From Rotaria sp. Silwood1 (taxonomy: Eukaryota; Rotifera; Eurotatoria; Philodinida; Philodinidae), in the NCBI GenBank assembly GCA_905250075.1, contig CAJNOP010000121.1:194375-258374 (forward strand): a stretch of 64,000 nt of DNA, written 5' to 3'. The notes beneath the pieces were generated by a model, which saw nothing but the letters and a program-made list of their open reading frames with translations, was not told the DNA's origin and searched no databases. Shown here piece by piece: positions 1 through 13,579 of this stretch. The position numbers and the translations under genes were made by a program. Within the stretch, counting starts at the first letter, position 1, and the number at the start of each line of letters is the position of its first letter.

Positions 1-706
1 CACATTTTTACATATTCACAATGGATGAAGGCTTCCTAATAAATATGTATTCGTTGAAATTTCAACGCACTTTTATGCCTTATTCTCCTAACTGAAATGA
101 AATATGGAAAAGAAATATAATAATATAATATAATTTATCATTTATTAAATAATAAATTAAGTTGAAACAATTTATATGTAAAACAAATATAAATTATGAT
201 ATCTTTATTTATTTTTAGATATGAATTAAAAAAGGAATAATTTATATTTATGTTATATTTAAATTAGTGATAATTTAATTTGCGCATGAATTTAATTGAA
301 AGTAAATATAAACTGACATCCCTAGTAGGCACACATTTTTTTTGTACGAATAAAGTAAGTAAATGTATTTTTTTCGAAAATATAGTCATTTCACAAGGGT
401 TTAGTGATTATAAGTATCGAACGAATTTTTCTGTTCTCAAGTAGTACCACTCACTGTTTATATTGTTTCTTTGATATCATGTGAATTGTGTTTTTGAAGC
501 CAAAGGCTTTTCAAATTCTTCACGAAATGAACATGACTGATAAACTACAGTGATGTTGTCTTTCTAACAAAATGCTAGTAGCATATATGGGTTGCGAGTA
601 AAATAATATAGATGCAAGTGTTTTTGTCTGCCACATCCATGACTACACGACATACACTGACACCTCACTTTTGTACTCTCAAGATATGCAAAAAATAGAG
701 ACAAGT
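1..706. other. AT-rich sequence, no gene recognised
   Basis: I see no convincing coding exon, RNA gene or repeat on either strand. The sequence leads into a foldback element. Confidence 0.5.
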
Positions 707-1355
707 CATTTATTGTGACTCACGAGGGAAGGTCCCCAAGTGTGAGTCTCAGTTTTGAATCGGATATATACCAGTTTGTAGAGCTTGATGAGACTATAAG
801 AAGCCTATAAGGATTCGTCCCCATGCGCTGTCCTTCTCAAGTTATGACCACTTTACCTGATTTTCGGCCTTTGGCAAGGTATATGTGAACAAATCGAATC
901 AAAGAATTTTGACCTGAAATTTTGCCTATAGATAGGTCTTATGACCATTATAAAGCTCTAAAAATTTCAGCTCATAAGAATGTTTTCTTCTTTAGATAGT
1001 GGATATCCAAAAAACGATCATATATCACAAAGAAAGAACAAAAAATCGACCGTCTTCAACATTCGATATCTCAAGAAGAAAACATTCTTCTGAGCTAAAA
1101 TTTTTAGAGCTTTCTAATGGCCATAAGACCTATCTATAGGCAAAATTTCAGGTCGAAATTCTTTGATTCGACTTGTTCACATATACCTTGCCAAAGGCCG
1201 AAAATCAGGTAAAGTGGTCATAACTTGAGAAGGACAGCGCATGGGGACGAATCCTTATAGGCTTCTTATAGTCTCATCAAGCTCTTCAAACTGGTATATA
1301 TCCGATTCAAAACTGAGACTCACACTTGGGGACCTTCCCTCGTCAGCCATTTATT
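707..1355. mobile_element. Palindromic (foldback) non-autonomous DNA element
   Basis: The stretch 722-1343 is an almost perfect inverted repeat with arms of about 300 bp folding around a centre near 1032. The outer ends read ACGAGGGAAGGTCCCCAAGT on both strands. The 8-mer CATTTATT lies just outside both ends (707-714 and 1348-1355), which would be an 8-bp target-site duplication as made by hAT-type transposases. Flanks are AT-rich, so chance cannot be excluded. Only small mismatches separate the arms, so the element is young or its arms are homogenised. It has no coding capacity and would depend on a transposase elsewhere. It lies about 0.63 kb upstream of the ADP-ribosyltransferase gene. Confidence 0.85.
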
Positions 1356-1983
1356 TGAAAATGTGAGCGAGAAAAAAATAGGTCTATGAATCGTCAAAGA
1401 CCAATCCTCGAAACGGCTTTATTAGTTACTGGTGCTTTTAGCAAAGCCAATAGAAGAATCCCAGCAATTGGAAAACTCCTACCATCCGTTGTTATATTGC
1501 GATCACAGTGGTGGACAGCATGGACGAGTTTTGAATTCATCACATTTCATGTCCTAAAAATCAAGTCGACGATGGAATAGAACTACTATAATCTCAAAAT
1601 CAATTCTGAATATAATACTCACACAATAAGTTTAGAATCATTTTGAGTGAGAATATCATTATAGGATAATGAGATGACACTGTTGCTGAGCTAAATCCGT
1701 AAGAACACATATCATATTCAGATAAAACTTCTACCGTAGTAGGTCACAGTAAACTAGGGTATGGGTAAAAAGAAGAATCTACACTAACACCCTTTTGTAA
1801 AAAAATACAATTAACATAAAAATAACAATGGTCATATTTCCTTATCTGATATAGACGGAATACTTCATTTTATGCATGTGGTTTTTATTGATCCATTGAA
1901 AAGACAGTTTCTCAGAAACTCTTCATTAGTTTACTTTCATGTACCTTTCTTTTATTTTAGATAGAAAAACTATTTTTGAGATC

Positions 1984-2901
1984 ATGGATAAATCCAACAA
2001 CATGCCAACAGGACAAAATGATGAGACACTAACTGAGGAGATCGAAATGCACACTCGTCGTAGAAATTCACGCTTACTAATTCACGATTCTGACGATCTG
2101 ATAAAACCTATTCCTATCGTCGGTTATGCTCAAGAAGAAATTCTTCCACTTGCTGAAGCATGTACACCTTTGATTCCCATCGTTCATAATATACTGGCAT
2201 ATGTTTCGTTTGCTCTGGAACATACTTCAGATGAACCAGCAGATGGTTTAACTCGTGATGAATCAGCTTCGATCCGTCTTTATACAATAGAATGGACTGG
2301 AGAATACAGTAGTTTGTATTCTATTCTGAATGAAACTTTAAGAACATCTGATCGCGAAAACTTACGACCTTGGTTTAAGTACCTCAAACTTTTTCTCAGT
2401 GCTTTGGTTAAATTGCCGTGTGCACCTCCACAGACTGTTTGGCGTGGAGTACGAAGGAATACCGTTGATGATTTTCCGAAAGGAGCTCACATAACATGGT
2501 GGGCTTTCTCATCAACAACAACATCGTTAGACCTGTTGGAAAACGATCTTTATTTGGGAAAAACAGGAGAAAGAACGATTTTTTCTATTGAAGCTATAAA
2601 TGGCAGGGATATATGTGCTCATTCAAACTTTAACAACGAGGAAGAAATTCTACTATTGCCAGGAACATATATGGAAGTACAAGCACAATTAAATCCAGCC
2701 GCTGAACTGCATATCATTCATTTGAAACAGAAGATACCGAAAGAATTACTACTTGAACCACCATTCGAAGGTATTTAGAATATTTTCAATTGCTTATTTT
2801 AAATTCAAATATTTCTTTTTTCAGGTGCAAATATTTATCCAAAACTTGAACAAGTCTCAACTCTTTGTCATCCAACTGAGTATATACATTTGTTCAGATG
2901 A
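1984..2901 (+). CDS. NAD:arginine ADP-ribosyltransferase (ART family)
   Basis: Predicted mono-ADP-ribosyltransferase that moves ADP-ribose from NAD+ to arginine on target proteins. Exons 1984-2770 and 2825-2901 flank a 54-bp GT-AG intron in phase 1 and give about 287 aa. The R-S-E triad of the family is visible: Arg154 in VWRGVR, the serine stretch AFSSTT at 174-179, and Glu219-x-Glu221 in NEEEILLLPG. The upstream conserved segment GLTRDESASIRLYTIEW (88-104) recurs almost unchanged in the broken ART gene at 34 kb. No signal peptide is obvious. The ATG at 1984 is preferred because a likely splice acceptor (TTTATTTTAG) lies between it and the upstream in-frame ATG at 1939; an extra 5' exon is possible. 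ART genes are strongly expanded in bdelloids. The exact substrate is unknown. Confidence 0.85.
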
Positions 2902-4714
2902 AGACCATTTTAAGAAGAAGTTCATTAGAGGATGTAGGATTGCTCGAGTATAAGACGCAATAGTTAGAGTTAGAAGTTTTGCTTTGTTTTAACGTGCATT
3001 TGAAAGTGCACAATCTAAAACTACAAAACCCGAATTTTTAGCTCATTTGATTTTTCGATAGTAACATTAGTATAGATCGACTTTTCAGCACTAGTTGCCT
3101 AGCTTTGATTCAGAAAATAGTGATAAATGGTTTCATAAATATCTACTAAAAGTATACTTTAACAGGTCACAGAATTTCTTCATGCAATATACCAAAAGAT
3201 AAAATGTGATAAGTTGCATAGAATAACCTATTTGAAATACTGTATATTATCTATTTATGGAGTTACATTTTTCATTGTCATGACACAATTACAAAGCAAA
3301 ACTAATGGGTCATTGGAAGTCAGCGTCGAAACCTATATTGAGTCAAATACATTACAAAGGAATAGTTTCCTCCAAAAAACTAACTCATGGAAAGCCATTC
3401 AGGCTATATTTTATTCAAGTTATGCTCTGTATTTTCCTAGAGTTTAGGTTTTTGCAGAAAAATAATTTTTCTGAACGGATTTGACTTAGTGTAGGTTTTG
3501 ATGTTGATTTCCAATGTCACATTTGTTCTGTTTTACAATCCGTGTCATGGCAATGAAAACAACTAAGTAGGAGTATCCGCATTCTCGTTCTCGCGTGTTC
3601 TGTTTTCAAGAAACGAAACGCATCTCTCATTCCTTGTGGGTGGGAATATATTATATTTTTCTTTCTATTATGTATGATTTGATAGAGCTGAACAAAAATT
3701 GAAGACATAAAATGACTAAAACATAGTACTTGTAGCTAAGAACTTGTTTTTCGTATAGAAACTGTCAAATTTCGATCACATTTATTTTACAAAATTTCTC
3801 GAAATAAAACAATGAACATGGGAAACTGAGCAACAAAATGTTTTTTTTTTAATTAGATGTAGAGCTAATACTATTTAAAAAGGCTTATTCAACATAAATA
3901 TATCTATCACGCTCAAAACAAGTATCTATGAACATTCTGGTATAGACCTATCTAATTTTTTGTAACAAGAGATAGGATCAAGTGGCTTATCTCATTGGAA
4001 TTACCAGATTGTAAGCTTGAAAAGCACATATTTAATTTTTTTTTAGATTCTGTTTCTTGCTAAGAAAATTGAATTTTTTCCTGTCTGGTGATAAAATAAG
4101 GCTAACGGTAGAAAAATGTGACCGTATTCAATAGTTTTTTATATCATGGTCGAGTCAAAAAGCAAAATTAATAACATATGAGAGATCGGTGTCAAAAACA
4201 GTGTTAAATTTTATGTACTTAGATGAAAACTGTTTTCTATCGAAAAGGATGCACGTGAGTTGTGAGTGTCGGTGTATTGTTGAATAACCACACCACACTC
4301 ACATTCTCTTTGTTCTGTAAGAGCAAAAATAACTCATTGGAATGATGAGTTGCTGTCCTTGCAAGAACTAGGATAGTTGCTGGGTACGAGATTAAGATGA
4401 AAAGAGAAAGTACTTATCCATATTTTTAAAGTAATATAAGCAGTCTGAGGATCAAATTTATGTGACTAGGTGGTTTTAAAACGCCACTTAGGAAAACATT
4501 ATCGACCAATTCTTGCGATTTACCCTAGAAGTAGAATACTACAATGGCTGTTTCTGCGAAAAAGGGGTTACGATAATGCTCTAAGTAACAGAGTCACCGA
4601 CGGAGTTCTATCAAACGAGCTAGACTTCGATCAATTTTGAGATGTTTCTTATATGAAATTAGAGATTTAAATTAGATATATCCAATTGAATTTTTAACGA
4701 TAATTTTCCATTAG
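2902..4714. other. Intergenic, no gene recognised
   Basis: Only short spurious reading frames are present. Around 4253-4305 a weak GTGAGTTGTGAGTGTCGGTG stretch is followed by CCACACCACACTCAC, a degenerate version of the G-rich then C-rich arrangement seen strongly elsewhere in the window. A 5' exon of the next gene may lie here, but I could not place it. Confidence 0.4.
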
Positions 4715-6571
4715 ACCTCCACATCGCCGTTGGTATGTCAAGAAGCGCTTTCTCATTACAATGAGCACATTGGTGATTATTTGCATCGTGGGAATCATTC
4801 TCGGTTCTGTTTTAGGAACAAGATCTACCACCAGAACGACTGGTATGTACTTTGATGCTCATTTGAAATAGAAGCTAAGCGACGGTTCATGTTGCAAACC
4901 TCGATTGTCTGATTTCACTTGCACCAATATAAAGTAGCTTAAAAGTTCATTTTGTAAAGAAAAATTGAATATTTACGCCATAGTTTGATCGTATCTATTG
5001 GTCTTTATGACGATGATAAGAGCACTTATAGTGCATATCTATATGAGAAAGGGTAGAAATGAAGGTTCCTTATCTATTGAAATCTCCGTAGTCCAGATTT
5101 TGTTGAATATGAAGTATTAAGAGAGTAACACCATTTTTAGTGAACTGTTACTATTGTTAAATTTTGACTGGGTCAGGACATTTTTACAAAGTTTTCATCC
5201 ATTAGGACCCCAAGTTCAAAATTTTGATCTGAAACATCGCCGAAATCAAGCTCTTCAGTAGACTAGCTGAAGTTTAAATCTATAGAATTTTTAGAGACCG
5301 TACTTCCGAGATTTCAATTTTTTTCAGAATTCAAGCGTTTATTCATTGACATTGTAGTCTACTGGATATCTTGGTTTGAACAATGTTTCAGATTAAAATT
5401 TTGAAATTAGAGTCCTAATCAACGAAAATTCAATAAAAAATGCAATATCTCAATTTAGTCTAGGAAGATCTTTTGGCAGAAGCATCACTTTTATCAAACT
5501 TGTAGAGATGAAGTAGTGATGTATGTGTCGACAGTTTGCAAATTTTTAATCACTTTTTTTTATATGATTTGGTTAACTTGTCGATGGTCTATCAAATTTT
5601 ATAATATCCAGCGTTGTAACTTCTGACACACATTAGAAGACACACCGAAGTTTTTCACTATGAAGTTCAAAGTTTGGCCAACAATTTAAGGTCTCTATCT
5701 TTGAAAATTCAGTATATTTATCGTAGACGATAATCTTTTCGAAAAGAACTGAATTTATTATGAAACCATTCTGCTATTCTCTGTGGAAGGGTGACATTTC
5801 ACTCAGAAAGATATGGCGAATCTTTTAATGTTAGTTCGTATTTACCATTACTATTGTGTATGTCGTGCAATAAATCGTTGAGAAACTAATAAGACTATTT
5901 ATCGTGTTACAAATCATTGGTGTTAGTAATTTACTTCTCATATAAACAGTAACGATAATGAAAAAAGTAATTTTCATTGAAACCTATCTAGACCAACTGA
6001 AATTGCAAATATCTGAAATAAGTTATTTTATATACAAATATAGATCGTCACAGACACATTTTCTTATGGAACCCATTAAAAAAAATCTAGGTTTTTAGTG
6101 AGTCATAGAACTATTCTTTTCCTGTTTCGTGATGTACAAACTTTTCTAGAGAATTCAACGACGATTGTCTGCCCGTCAAACACGTCCAACATATGTGCCT
6201 TTTCAACAAGCCATACAATGACATCAGATGGCTATTATGGCACCGAGCTTCTCACTATAAACTGTAGCACCCCACTATCAAATATCACTGTTATATTTAC
6301 AGTTCAAAAGACAGTCAGTGCTACTTTTGCACAGCAATACAATTCATTTACACCTAATCTTGAGCAGTCTCATGTAGAAACGAGCTCACAAATATTTTAC
6401 AAGTGGGTTTCTGCCAGCGGAGAAACATTTTTTACGAATGTGGATGAAAGCTACACAGAAGCACAATTTGACTTACAAGGTATAAACCAAACATTAGTCA
6501 ATGATATTTATTATTTTACTGCAGAAATGACATGTAACGGTCAACTAATTAATGCAACAGGACATTTTTAG
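4715..6571 (+). CDS. Single-pass membrane-anchored protein, 5' exon not found
   Basis: Two exons fit together in frame: 4715-4842 (after TTCCATTAG, before GTATGT) and 6150-6571 (after TTTTCTAG, stop TAG). The first encodes a basic segment (PPHRRWYVKKRF) followed by a hydrophobic helix of about 20 residues rich in Ile and Val, then a Thr/Ser-rich stretch, which reads as a type II signal anchor. The second encodes a roughly 140-residue, cysteine-containing, presumably extracellular part with several N-x-S/T sites (for example NTS, NCS, NIT, NQT, NAT). The start codon lies in an unidentified upstream exon and the first codon here is incomplete. The 1.3-kb intron is long for this window. I do not recognise a named family. 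It may be a rotifer-restricted surface protein, so no function is assigned. Confidence 0.55.
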
Positions 6572-9500
6572 AAAACTGTTAATGCATTTGATTGTAAAAT
6601 TTACATTAATTCTATTTTTGTTCATGCAAAACAGGCATACAAAAAAGACTTTGGCTATGGATGTTGGTAGGTGTTAGTAACGTCATGTATATGTACTGTA
6701 TAGATAGACAATCGCTTGAAATATGAGCGTGGAAAAGTTTCGTTTCAGCGTTTCTTGGACTTCATCAAATTCTTGGATAAAAAATAAAATATACATAAGA
6801 TAAAAACTATATAATTCGATAGAGTAATTGATGTTCTATCCGACTACATTAAAATAAAAAATTTCCGATGTTTTGCCTAAATACGGTAAACTATACAAAA
6901 CTCACAGAAATAACGTTATTAAACTGTATAGAGATATGCTTAAAATGATCCTTAGTATAAAGAAAACACTGACATTACAGTTTATTTGTTAGATGAAAAT
7001 AAAAATTGTCATCATGCATTTATTTCTTTGTATTAGAGACCATAAACGAGTATTCTAAAATTTGCACATAATATTACTATACTTAATCCATATATTGAAT
7101 CATAGCATGGATTAACAAGTAGAATTCATGTAAAGAGATCGAGATAAGAGGTAAGAAGATATAACATTTATATAGTGATTTTATATATGTTTAAAGAAAA
7201 TTTTCATAAATTAGATGAAATCAAAAGAGCATATTGTGCAATTCAATATGAATAATAAAACAAATGATTGTCTATTATTTCACATAAGCTTTCATAGAAT
7301 AATTTGTTTCGTTCATATCACACAGAAGAAAAAAAAAACACAAAGGAAGTCTATGAAGTGATCCAGATGTCTATGTCTTCTAAGCGGCATCGATATGCTT
7401 CCATAATGAACAAATTTTTTTCCTATAAAATAATGAATCGAGATAAAACATATAAAATCAAACTCTTATAAAAAGATATTTATTCGTTCATGTATTAACA
7501 TTTAATATAAGCTATTATAGGTTTCATCTCCTTGTATCTTTTTTGTATAATCGCACATATATATATATATACATACACATGTGCAATTTCATGCTTGAAT
7601 TAACTTGTATCATCGGTAATATAAAACAATATCTGGCGTGAGGTCAGACAATTTAATCGATTATTTTATTCGATCTGATAAAATAAATTCGGTTTAGTTT
7701 CTATTTAGATTTTTCAGTATGATATTATCTTAGACTGTCAATTAACTATCAAGAAATTGTTTCTTTTCTATGTTTTCTTATGTAATATAAGAGTCAAAAT
7801 ACTTGAGAAGAACTCATTATATATGTATGTATTATCAAAAGAATGATAGTATGCGCGGCATTGATACATCCCAGCAAGAAACTTGTTGATCGAAAAGTCA
7901 ATATATATACGACCTATTTGATTTGATTAAAAGGCAAAACGACATAATCATATATGTGATGTCACATTTCTTTAAGATCAAAAGTAAAATAGAATGTGAG
8001 CTGGCATGTGCACAGCAGGATAAATACTATCTGTATGTATCTCTCTAATTACCTGGTGTAAAGAATGTTTTCTTTTTTCTTCATACTAAATTGACAAAAT
8101 ATGTCATTGTTATATGTTTTTGTTTTCTATTTTTCAAATCCATTTCCGAAAGCTTTCGACTGACGCCAATAACTGTAGGTGGAGCATACCTAATCGAATG
8201 TGTATATGTGTGATTATTTTTCGAAAGAAAAAATCATTTAGTATTGATTGTTGATATAAAATATTATGTTTTTTTTTCTCTTTCTCTCTCAGACACGAGC
8301 TCTTGTTTAGATAGTATGTGTGTAAGGTGTTTTGCCTTTAAATAACAATAATATATTCCTCACTATCGATGATTACATTTCACACATCATTATATATGTA
8401 TATGTATATGAGAGACAATTGATTTTTATGTTTTCAATCAACCATGAAGTCCAGAGGTTCTTTTTTATTTTTTCTTTCTTTAACAATAAATCTATTCAAT
8501 TAAACAAAAAATAAGAAGCAATTTATATTGTCGCCATGAAGTGGTTCGATCTTTTCTTTTTAATATCAAATATGAGATTACATTATCAAACAAAAAAAAA
8601 AAAATGAAGACGAGAAAGAGAGCCACTTATTCTCGACGACAATGATTATGATGTGAAAAAGTGTATGAGCGAAGTCGGCATATATAAAATGCACCAGTAG
8701 CAACTAGTTTCAATGATATACTCGACAAGTGAAAGAGGAGCGCTTATTGATCGGAAGGAGGCAACGATCGATAATCTTTTCCCAGCATTATATTTAGATG
8801 AGTTTCAAAACATCAATATAACAGCTGTATTTCCTCAAAGAAAAAAGAAAACAAAAAAAAAAAAAATTCGTTCAACTCATCATGAATGATAATGAACTGT
8901 AAACAAACTTGATATATTTCCAATAGGAGAAAAGAAAGAAACAATCATTAATATAAATAAAATATCTTGACCAATGAACATAATGATATGAGAAGAGAAA
9001 AAGAAAAATATATTTATATTGCTATAAACGTATTGTAAAGCTATATCACAAATATTCTTTACATATACAGACAACAACAAAAATGGTTCTTTTGCCGTAT
9101 CATCAGGTGAGTTTGATTCATGTTTTCTTTTTTTGAAATGCAAAAAAACAATCCGCCTTATTTGCATTATGAAATATAAGATATAATGTCATTTGATATG
9201 AATATATAATCTTCAAATGAATATAGAAAAAAAATAATCATTAGAAATATGTGTTATTAATGAAGAAGATTTACATATAAAATTAAACTTGTCAATTGTA
9301 AACGTCGCACTCTGTTAGATAGATAATAATCTAGCACACTTTCTTTGAATTCTATGATGCTAGAGGGCATTTTGATAGAAAGTCGATAAACAACATAGTT
9401 GAATATCTATTTCACTTTTCTTTTTCGTCAATAAAAGTATCTATCTAAAGAAAAAATGTGTTTATCTTAGGCGTGAAAATCATCTCTCTTAATGTGTTAT

Positions 9501-10791
9501 ATTACTAAAAGAAAAAAAAAAATAGTGAAGATGTCATCTAGTGTGATATTATGTTAAGCTTCGTTAAGCACAATCAATAAAATTGGATATATTGCATGAT
9601 ATAGCTAACTATTTAAAAGATAAATCTGTTTTATTTTCGAGAATTATATTATTGTTTTTGTTGTCTATTCCGATCACAGTTTTCGATGTTGTTTTTTGCG
9701 GGGAATAAAAACAAAATTCACCGTGACCTAGTCCTCTCTCAATTCAGTCCGAAGTTACCATGAAGCTATAAAAGATTGGTAGAAATTCAGACACCGTGCG
9801 GAAAAGCTTCTTCTTCCTCAATCAAAAAAATCCAGATTTTGATTGATAATTCTTGATATATTTGTTTTTTGTCTATTGCGTACAATTATACTTGAAATAC
9901 TCTCCGATGTTTTTGTCTCAATAAATATATATATATATATATATGAATGTTATTGTCACTTAAAAGATTTCTCTATTTCACATTTCCGATGGCATTATAC
10001 TTTATGTTTATTTGCGGATGCTGACTGCGCTAACCCGGATATTGGTTTAGTTGCAAGCCATTTCTTTTTTTTCTCTGTCATTTGTTATTACTAATAGCCG
10101 GAATTGAGAATGATAGAAGTAATAGTAGATCATTTTGATAAAAAATAAAAAGAGAAAATGTCATAGTTTCTTATACATCTACCCCCATTTGCGTTGCTCG
10201 ATCATCAGATGAGTTTATTAGTAATAGCTATTCTTTTGTTTCCTTGTTTGCTCGAGTTAAATCATACACAAGCTCGAGAATGGAAAAAAAAAGAAAAAAA
10301 AAAAAGGAATCATTTACCCAATCGTCAATACCCAAGAATGAAGAAATTTTTTGCCGATTGGCTTGTATGAGTTTATTTGACGCCGGAGGGCATGATTGGT
10401 CGAAAACAGAGAACGAACGTATAAAAAAAAGAGAAGTACACTTAGCTCAGCATACATATATACATATATGTATATATGAAATTTTGTTTTGAAAAAAAAA
10501 AAATTGGACTTTGTATGTGTCTATTTATATTTGATATTATATATTTGTTTATTTTGTCTTTTATATCAACACTGATACTTTTTTTTTAACTATAACAAAG
10601 TTGATTATCATTATTCATCCTTTTCCTTTGTCTTCATTGTGCGTTTTACTACATTCATATAATTTTCTTCATTTGTGCAAATTTTTTTTTGCTTCGGGTA
10701 TTTATTGTTGTCAACTCATTATCATAGTTGTCGAACTGCCGCAGGATCTTGAGAACGAAAAAGAAAAAAAAAAGTTCAACAACATCGTCGT
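6572..10791. other. Long AT-rich region upstream of the AP-2 gene
   Basis: No coding exon is recognisable in these 4.2 kb. The region has many poly-A/poly-T runs and short (TA)n tracts (for example near 7558-7570 and 9924-9942). It probably holds 5' regulatory DNA and untranslated exons of the AP-2 gene, whose first recognised coding exon begins directly after it. This is inferred from position. Confidence 0.4.
8681..8688 (+). promoter_or_regulatory. TATA-box-like TATATAAA
   Basis: A TATATAAA octamer sits in locally less AT-rich sequence (GTCGGCA before, TGCACCAGTAG after). It could be a core promoter for the AP-2 transcript with a long first intron. Such octamers are common in AT-rich DNA, so this is weak. 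Confidence 0.2.
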
Positions 10792-13579
10792 ATGCCATCT
10801 GCATTCGATCTAATAATTGATTCAGGCAGTGGTAGTAGTGGTGGTGTGCAAATCGATGTAAGTTTCTTTTTTTTTTATACTATTTTCTTACACCATCAAA
10901 CAGCCTTTAGGCGGAACAAGTTAAAGAAAGAAATTTTGTTTTATTTATTCATTCATATATTGTCAAAATAGAGACATTGATTATTTTCTTTTACAAATAA
11001 TTCACTAAATTAACTAGTAGTTACTTGCTCTGTTTGTTTTTCAATATATTTTATTCATTATATCAATGAATATGTCTTATTGTTTTTACAGGATATAAAA
11101 TATGGTTCATCACCAACATCATCATCATCACCATCATCAGTTGGTGGTGGTCCATTTAGTACATCGACAAGTTCTCGTACAGGAGTTATTACTGATCCAT
11201 CATTTCCTTATTTTCCACCTCCATTTAATCCAACATTTGCAACTCAGTTTGATATACATGCAGCAACGAGTGCTATGGAACATTATCCGACATTTAATTA
11301 TGGTGCAGTAAATGGTTCGTCATCATCATCATCATCTTATGGAGCTACAACAACAAGTATGCATCATCATCATCATTCAAATACAAGCAATAATGCATTT
11401 AATACATCGTCATATGATCCATATGCAACTGCTTATGTAGCAACGGCTGCTGTTGCACGTCATCATCAGTCAATTCTTGATGTTCATCATCAACAAGCAG
11501 CAGAACTTTATTCTCGTCATGCACAACATCATCAGACATCGTCGAGTTCGCTTGTCGATAATACAGCTCGTGTAAGTTAGAAATTCTTAAGAGTGTTGAT
11601 GTGATGCATTGAACCAAATATAATAATAGACAGACGGCTTTATCATGTTGTACATTAAACATTTGATTTCTATTAAAAGAAAATTCATTTTTATAGATTC
11701 TTAATGGTGGAGATGACTTACAAACTGATGAACCATCTTATCATAGATCATCGGCGAGTAGAGGTACGATTTAAAATATTTTGTGTTGTTTTTTTCTTTT
11801 CAATTTAATTTAATTTTTTAAATTCTTCATAGATGGTCGACGTTCGGATCGATCTCGAGATTCAAGTTCATTTTCTTCAATGTGTTCTGGAAATGGTAAT
11901 GGACCTATGTCACCGACAGATTTATTTTGTCAAGGTAAAAAATATTTTTGTATTCAATTGTTATTATTTTTCATTAAATATATTAAACTATTTTGTTTAT
12001 AGTACCTGGTCGACTATCACTTTTAAGTCAATCATCAAAATATAAAGTAACAATAAGTGAAATTCAACGACGTCTTGGTGCACCTGAAAATCTCAACGCA
12101 TCATTACTTGGTGGTGTTTTAAGACGGTAAACCATAAGCATGTTGATTTGTCGAGATGGCAAATTTAATAATTCTTGTGTTCGAAAAGTAGAGAGTTTGA
12201 CTGATTTTTAAATAATTTTCTATAGAAACAACATAAAGAGCTGTGATTTTCATCATCCAAGGTAGAAGTTTCTAGACAATCTATGTATACTCTCATCATG
12301 TTGAGCCAAATGATAATAAGCGATTTGAGATCACTATTTCAGTGTTTTTTCAATTAGCAAAGCAATTTCTTATATAGAATAAAAATCCAAATTGTTAAAA
12401 TCTTGAAATGTAGAAGTCTCAAGTTACTTACCTTAATTCGACTCAGCCTAATGAATTATCTCTGTCAATCAGAGGAGAGAGGATTTCCAAAAAAATTGCT
12501 GTCACTCTGAAATGGAACATACTAGAAAGCTGAGACTTTTGTGGATCAATCATAGTTCAAGCCCAAATTAAAATAGAAAATGACTTCACAATATCTTATT
12601 TAAAATCTTCAGAAAGAATTCAATTGATAGTTGTTGACTAATTAGATTTTGGCAAATGAAAGATGACGACCGAGATTCTTCTCTAGCGAATAATGAAAAT
12701 CTCAAGTCTCTATGTTGTTCCTATCAAAATTTATTCCGAAAACGACGGTAAAATATATGAGATATCGTTATAGTTTTAGTTTCTCTTTATGTTATTGTTG
12801 ATTAAATTATCAAATTTATATCTTAGTGCTAAATCAAAGAATGGTGGTCGAGATCTACGTAATAAATTAGATAAATTTGGTGTTACTTTAACAGCTGGTC
12901 GTCGTAAAACATCGACAACAACATTATTTACTTCTCTACTTGAAGGTAAAAATCATAGATGACTGTAATTTTTTTTTATTAATAAAAATTTATTCATTTT
13001 AGGAGAAGCAAATCAATTAGCAATAGATTTTCGTACGATATGTGAAGCTGAATTTCCAGTTAAAATTACTGCCAATTATATAGCAAGACATTATTCAGAA
13101 CCAAATGAAATTAGTACACGACGAAATATGATTTTAGCTGCTAGGTAAATTTCTATTATGAATTTTCAAAATTTTTTGAAACAGAAAAAAAAAAAAAGAA
13201 ATTTTTTACTTTTTTCTTCTATCATTTTAGACAATTAGTTCAAGAATTCAGTGATTTACTCAAACAAGATCGATCACCTGTAAATTTTGCATCATCAAAT
13301 AATGCAATGTCTTCAAATTCTCGACATACATCTAATTCATCATTGATTTCTCATCATCATATATCTACAATTCCACCTGTTCTTGATTCATCTGTACAAC
13401 GATCATTATTAATATTTTCTCTTATAACACATGGTTTTGGTACACCAGCTATAGCTGCTGTTGTCGATCTATTTCAATCATATTTAAATGAAATGCTTAA
13501 AAATTATGAAGAAAATTATCCGATGTTTATGGCAACAACATCATCAAAAAATGGCTGCAGTGGTAGTGACATTGATTAA
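10792..13579 (+). CDS. TFAP2: Transcription factor AP-2
   Basis: Sequence-specific nuclear activator that binds GC-rich sites as a dimer through a basic helix-span-helix domain. Eight exons join without phase conflict: 10792-10857, 11092-11571, 11697-11763, 11833-11934, 12003-12126, 12827-12945, 13003-13144 and 13231-13579, giving 482 aa. The N-terminal half is low-complexity (Ser, His, Gln, Ala) with the AP-2-type DIKY entry at about residue 23 and a PY-like activation motif FPYFPPPF at 60-67. The DNA-binding and dimerisation part starts at about 251 ([13 protein letters not shown]) and includes [42 protein letters not shown] and [13 protein letters not shown] segments (here THGFGTPAI). Splice donors are GTAAGT or GTAAAx-like. 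A polyadenylation-type AATAAA lies at 13646-13651. Further 5' exons giving alternative N termini are possible. The 700-bp intron 5 contains an old inverted repeat. Confidence 0.95.
12211..12737. repeat. Degenerate inverted repeat in AP-2 intron 5
   Basis: The left part (AATTTTCTATAGAAACAACA, then a GATTTTCAT motif) is matched in inverse orientation by the right part (GAAAATCTCAAGTCTCTATG then TTGTTCCTATCAAAATTTAT). The middle pairs poorly. It resembles an old copy of the foldback type of element found elsewhere in the window. No target-site duplication could be fixed. Confidence 0.55.

Noticed and set aside
11102..11662. His- and Leu-rich frames overlapping AP-2 exon 2 on both strands
   Set aside because: They are shadows of the CAT-rich coding exon; the AP-2 frame explains the sequence.
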